A stretch of 7,077 nt of DNA from Bacteroidota bacterium (GTDB lineage Bacteria > Bacteroidota > Bacteroidia > Bacteroidales > VadinHA17). The notes below the pieces were generated by a model. That model was given only the letters and a program-made list of their open reading frames with translations. It was not told the DNA's origin and searched no databases. Made by a program: the position numbers and the translations under genes. Shown here one piece after another: positions 5,033 through 7,077 of the stretch; the first letter of the stretch is position 1, and each line of letters opens with the position of its first letter. The stretch spans positions 1 to 7,077 of the forward strand of contig JAUVHQ010000105.1 of NCBI GenBank assembly GCA_030593185.1, read 5' to 3'.

Positions 5033-6805
5033 TCATTCCTGCATAAATTGGCGAATTATTGTCCTGTAGCTGGAAAATACATTGGCTCTCGAAACGAATC
5101 CAATATATTTGCCATCCTTAAGTACAGGCAGATTATAATGAGATGAAGTTTGAAATTTACGGGCAATATCTTCCATCGATTCATCAGGTGATACAGATGG
5201 TGTTGGCATAAACATAAGGTCACGAACATAAGTTTTATCATAAAGTTCTGTCTTGAAAACAATATGCCTGATATCATTTACCCATACAACACCAAGTAAA
5301 TGATTATCATTATCTATTACCGGAAATATATTCCTTTGTGATTTTGATATTACCTCAACCAAATCACCTAATGTTGCATTTGGTCCGACAGTATTGAAAT
5401 TATCTTCAATAAGATCTTTTACACTCATCATGGATAAAGCACCCTTATCCTTATCATGGGTAATCAACTCTCCACGTTTTGCAAGCTGTATGGTGTAAAC
5501 CGAGTTTGGCTCAAAAATTTTAATGGTTGCATATGAAATGGTAGCAGTTATCATTAAAGGCATAAATAATTCATACCCATGAGTGATCTCTGCGATCAGG
5601 AATATGGCAGTTAAAGGAGCATGTATAACACCTGCTAATAATCCTGCCATCCCTACAAGAACAAAATTAGCCTCATGAAAATTGAAGCCAAATTTATTCA
5701 ATATCTTTACAAATAAAAGTCCTGCATTTGCACCGAGAAACAGTGTTGGAGCAAACATTCCACCTACCCCTCCACTACTGAAAGTAACTGAAGTAGCAAT
5801 AGCTTTAAAAATAATTATTGCAAGCAGAACAATGAAAAATGCCGGAATACTATCTTTTAATCCAAAATAAAAAGAATTATTAAAAAGATATCCATAATCT
5901 CCGTTCAGAGCATTATTAATACCCTCATAACCCTCACCGTATAGTGATGGAACAAGAAAAATCAATAATCCGAGGATAAAACCACCAATAATAAGCTTGC
6001 TGTACCACATTTTAATTTTCTCAAACGCTTTAGTTACAAACAAATAAACTCTTGTAAAATATACAGAAACCAATCCCGCAAACAGTCCGAGTAAAATATA
6101 AAATGGTGTATCAGCCAATTTAAAATTTTCGGTGAGTGTAAAAGTATAAACAGTATCCTGTCCAAGGAAAAGGTATGAGGTTAAGGCAGCAGTTACTGAA
6201 GATATTAACAAAGGAACAATAGATGACATGGAAAGATTAAGCATTATTACCTCAAGAGCAAAAATAACAGCTGCAATTGGAGCTTTAAATATAGCCGACA
6301 TGGCTCCTGCCGAAGCACAGCCCAACATCAAAATTACCTGGCTGTAATTAAGCCTTAACCATTTACCAAGATTTGAACCAATAGCGGCACCTGTCGCAAC
6401 TGTTGGTCCTTCAAGACCTACTGATCCTCCAAAACCGACAGTTAGTGCGCTGGTGATAATAGACGAAAACAGGTTATGAGAACGAAGGATCCCGTTCTCC
6501 CTTGAAATTGCATGTAAAACAATAGGGATTCCATGTCCTACACGTCTTTTAAGTATGAATTTAACAAAGACAACTACGATAAAAATACCAATTGCCGGGA
6601 AAACAATATACAGGTAATTAAAACCTTCACTTGAAAATCCTGCAGTCAGCAAATTTTTAATTATACGTACAGCATTTTTAATGATCACAGCAACAAAACC
6701 TGAAGCAATTCCTACGATCACACTTAAGATCAAAATAAATTGCCGGTCGCGGATATGCTTCAACCGCCATCTAAAAAGTTTTGTTATTAACTTCATTTTT
6801 TCCAT
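5033..6805 (-). CDS. ClC-family chloride channel/transporter with C-terminal CBS pair (paralog 2)
   Basis: This 590-residue paralog of the gene at 2761-4536 aligns over its whole length with one single-residue gap. The ClC core spans about 20-435 and the two CBS domains about 470-522 and 526-586. Motifs are GHGIP at 90-94, GLEGP at 130-134 with gating glutamate E132 (closer to the classical GREGP than paralog 1), GGMFAP at 348-353 and pore tyrosine Y411. The central serine is replaced by His91 and the inner proton glutamate by V186 (FALEVIM). It should move chloride or a related anion across the inner membrane; channel or exchanger cannot be told from sequence. The start used is ATG 6803-6805 (MEKMKLI); M4 is an alternative. 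A TAnnTTTG motif lies 8 nt upstream of M1, as in paralog 1. The gene is divergent from the right-edge secreted protein. Confidence 0.95.
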   Translation of the reverse strand: MEKMKLITKLFRWRLKHIRDRQFILILSVIVGIASGFVAVIIKNAVRIIKNLLTAGFSSEGFNYLYIVFPAIGIFIVVVFVKFILKRRVGHGIPIVLHAISRENGILRSHNLFSSIITSALTVGFGGSVGLEGPTVATGAAIGSNLGKWLRLNYSQVILMLGCASAGAMSAIFKAPIAAVIFALEVIMLNLSMSSIVPLLISSVTAALTSYLFLGQDTVYTFTLTENFKLADTPFYILLGLFAGLVSVYFTRVYLFVTKAFEKIKMWYSKLIIGGFILGLLIFLVPSLYGEGYEGINNALNGDYGYLFNNSFYFGLKDSIPAFFIVLLAIIIFKAIATSVTFSSGGVGGMFAPTLFLGANAGLLFVKILNKFGFNFHEANFVLVGMAGLLAGVIHAPLTAIFLIAEITHGYELFMPLMITATISYATIKIFEPNSVYTIQLAKRGELITHDKDKGALSMMSVKDLIEDNFNTVGPNATLGDLVEVISKSQRNIFPVIDNDNHLLGVVWVNDIRHIVFKTELYDKTYVRDLMFMPTPSVSPDESMEDIARKFQTSSHYNLPVLKDGKYIGFVSRANVFSSYRTIIRQFMQE

Positions 6806-6813
6806 TGAAACAA

Positions 6814-6821
6814 CAAATATA
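6814..6821 (-). promoter_or_regulatory. Predicted -7 promoter element for ClC paralog 2
   Basis: The minus strand reads TATATTTG, a perfect TAnnTTTG, ending 8 nt before the ATG at 6805 (17 nt before M4). A CTTG lies 17 nt upstream, a slightly short and imperfect -33. The predicted transcript is nearly leaderless unless M4 is the true start. Confidence 0.45.
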
Positions 6822-6866
6822 ACATATAGCTATAAAAACAAGAAAATCGTAAAAGATATTTTTTCT

Positions 6867-6874
6867 TAAGTTTG
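6867..6874 (+). promoter_or_regulatory. Predicted -7 promoter element for the right-edge secreted protein
   Basis: TAAGTTTG on the plus strand is a perfect TAnnTTTG, ending 37 nt before the TTG start at 6912, for a leader of about 30 nt. No -33 TTTG is visible. With the element at 6814-6821 it forms a divergent promoter pair in a 106 bp gap. Confidence 0.4.
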
Positions 6875-6911
6875 TTAGAATATTATTGATAAAAAAACGG
6901 AAGAAATAATT

Positions 6912-7077
6912 TTGAAAAATAAAATTCTTTTATACTCTGTTTATTTTTACCTGGTAATCTCCGGAGCAGTTGCTCAAAATGGTGATCGCCCGGAAAGCCC
7001 TGATCTAAAAAGGGTAACAGTTGACCTGGCTACCGGATATGCATGGATATACTGGTCACCCAGTCCTTCACCCGAAG
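6912..7077 (+). CDS. Secreted protein N-terminus, Fn3-like, partial at right edge
   Basis: The frame is open from 6879 after a TAG at 6876-6878 and has no ATG. TTG at 6912-6914 fits best because it opens a classical signal peptide: basic MKNK, a hydrophobic core to about residue 18, and a VAQ end typical of Bacteroidota cleavage sites near residue 22. GGAAG at 6899-6903, 8 nt upstream, could serve as a Shine-Dalgarno sequence. The mature part begins NGDRPESPDLKRVTVD and continues ATGYAWIYWSPSPSPE, resembling the first strands of a fibronectin type III-like domain (pattern: Pro..Val.Val....G...I.W.PS) as in large Bacteroidota surface proteins with gliding-motility or type IX secretion C-termini. 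Only 55 residues are visible, so the C-terminal sorting signal, total length and role are unknown. Confidence 0.75.
   Translation, partial: MKNKILLYSVYFYLVISGAVAQNGDRPESPDLKRVTVDLATGYAWIYWSPSPSPE

Noticed and set aside
5682..5870. Plus-strand ORF opposite ClC paralog 2
   Set aside because: It is antisense to the conserved ClC core, with no start signal.
6681..6869. Plus-strand ORF over the start of ClC paralog 2
   Set aside because: It is antisense to the ClC N-terminus and its promoter, with no start signal or recognisable protein pattern.

Overview
The window looks like a chromosomal piece of a Bacteroidota genome, probably a marine or anaerobic Bacteroidales/Marinilabiliales-type organism. 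Four things suggest this: AT-rich intergenic DNA; start sites without Shine-Dalgarno sequences but with TAnnTTTG promoter elements, the -7 motif of Bacteroidota; a serine hydroxymethyltransferase with the longer central loop typical of that phylum; and a right-edge secreted protein that starts like the Bacteroidota signal-peptide plus Fn3-like proteins. No phage, plasmid, insertion sequence, CRISPR or RNA gene was seen.

Layout, left to right. Positions 1-147 hold no gene, only an array of short spaced repeats. Next, on the minus strand, come a stand-alone response-regulator receiver protein (148-537) and, 68 bp upstream of it, glyA (606-1895), probably one transcript from a good TAnnTTTG promoter at 1926-1933. 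A 363 bp AT-rich divergent intergenic region with several small inverted repeats separates glyA from a plus-strand gene for a small four-helix membrane protein (2259-2708), which ends in a strong intrinsic terminator (2733-2762). Two paralogous minus-strand ClC chloride channel/transporter genes with C-terminal CBS pairs follow (2761-4536 and 5033-6805), about half identical in sequence. They are separated by a 496 bp gene-free region with two more arrays of the same short repeats and a degenerate 123 bp inverted-repeat element. At the right edge a plus-strand gene with a TTG start and a signal peptide begins at 6912 and runs off the window.

Functionally this is mostly ordinary housekeeping and transport: one-carbon/glycine metabolism, a phospho-receiver of unknown output, and two anion carriers. 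The two ClC proteins share an unusual filter pattern: gating Glu and Tyr kept, central Ser replaced by His, inner proton Glu replaced by Val. Both genes also have a promoter -7 motif exactly 8 nt before the start codon.

The most striking unexplained signal is in the non-coding DNA. Copies of an octamer close to TGCCTAAA occur in three arrays, and every start-to-start distance within an array is 9, 16 or 23 bp (2+7n). Two of the arrays also contain three-unit 7-bp tandem repeats. I do not see a new gene system, but this repeat grammar deserves a genome-wide check.
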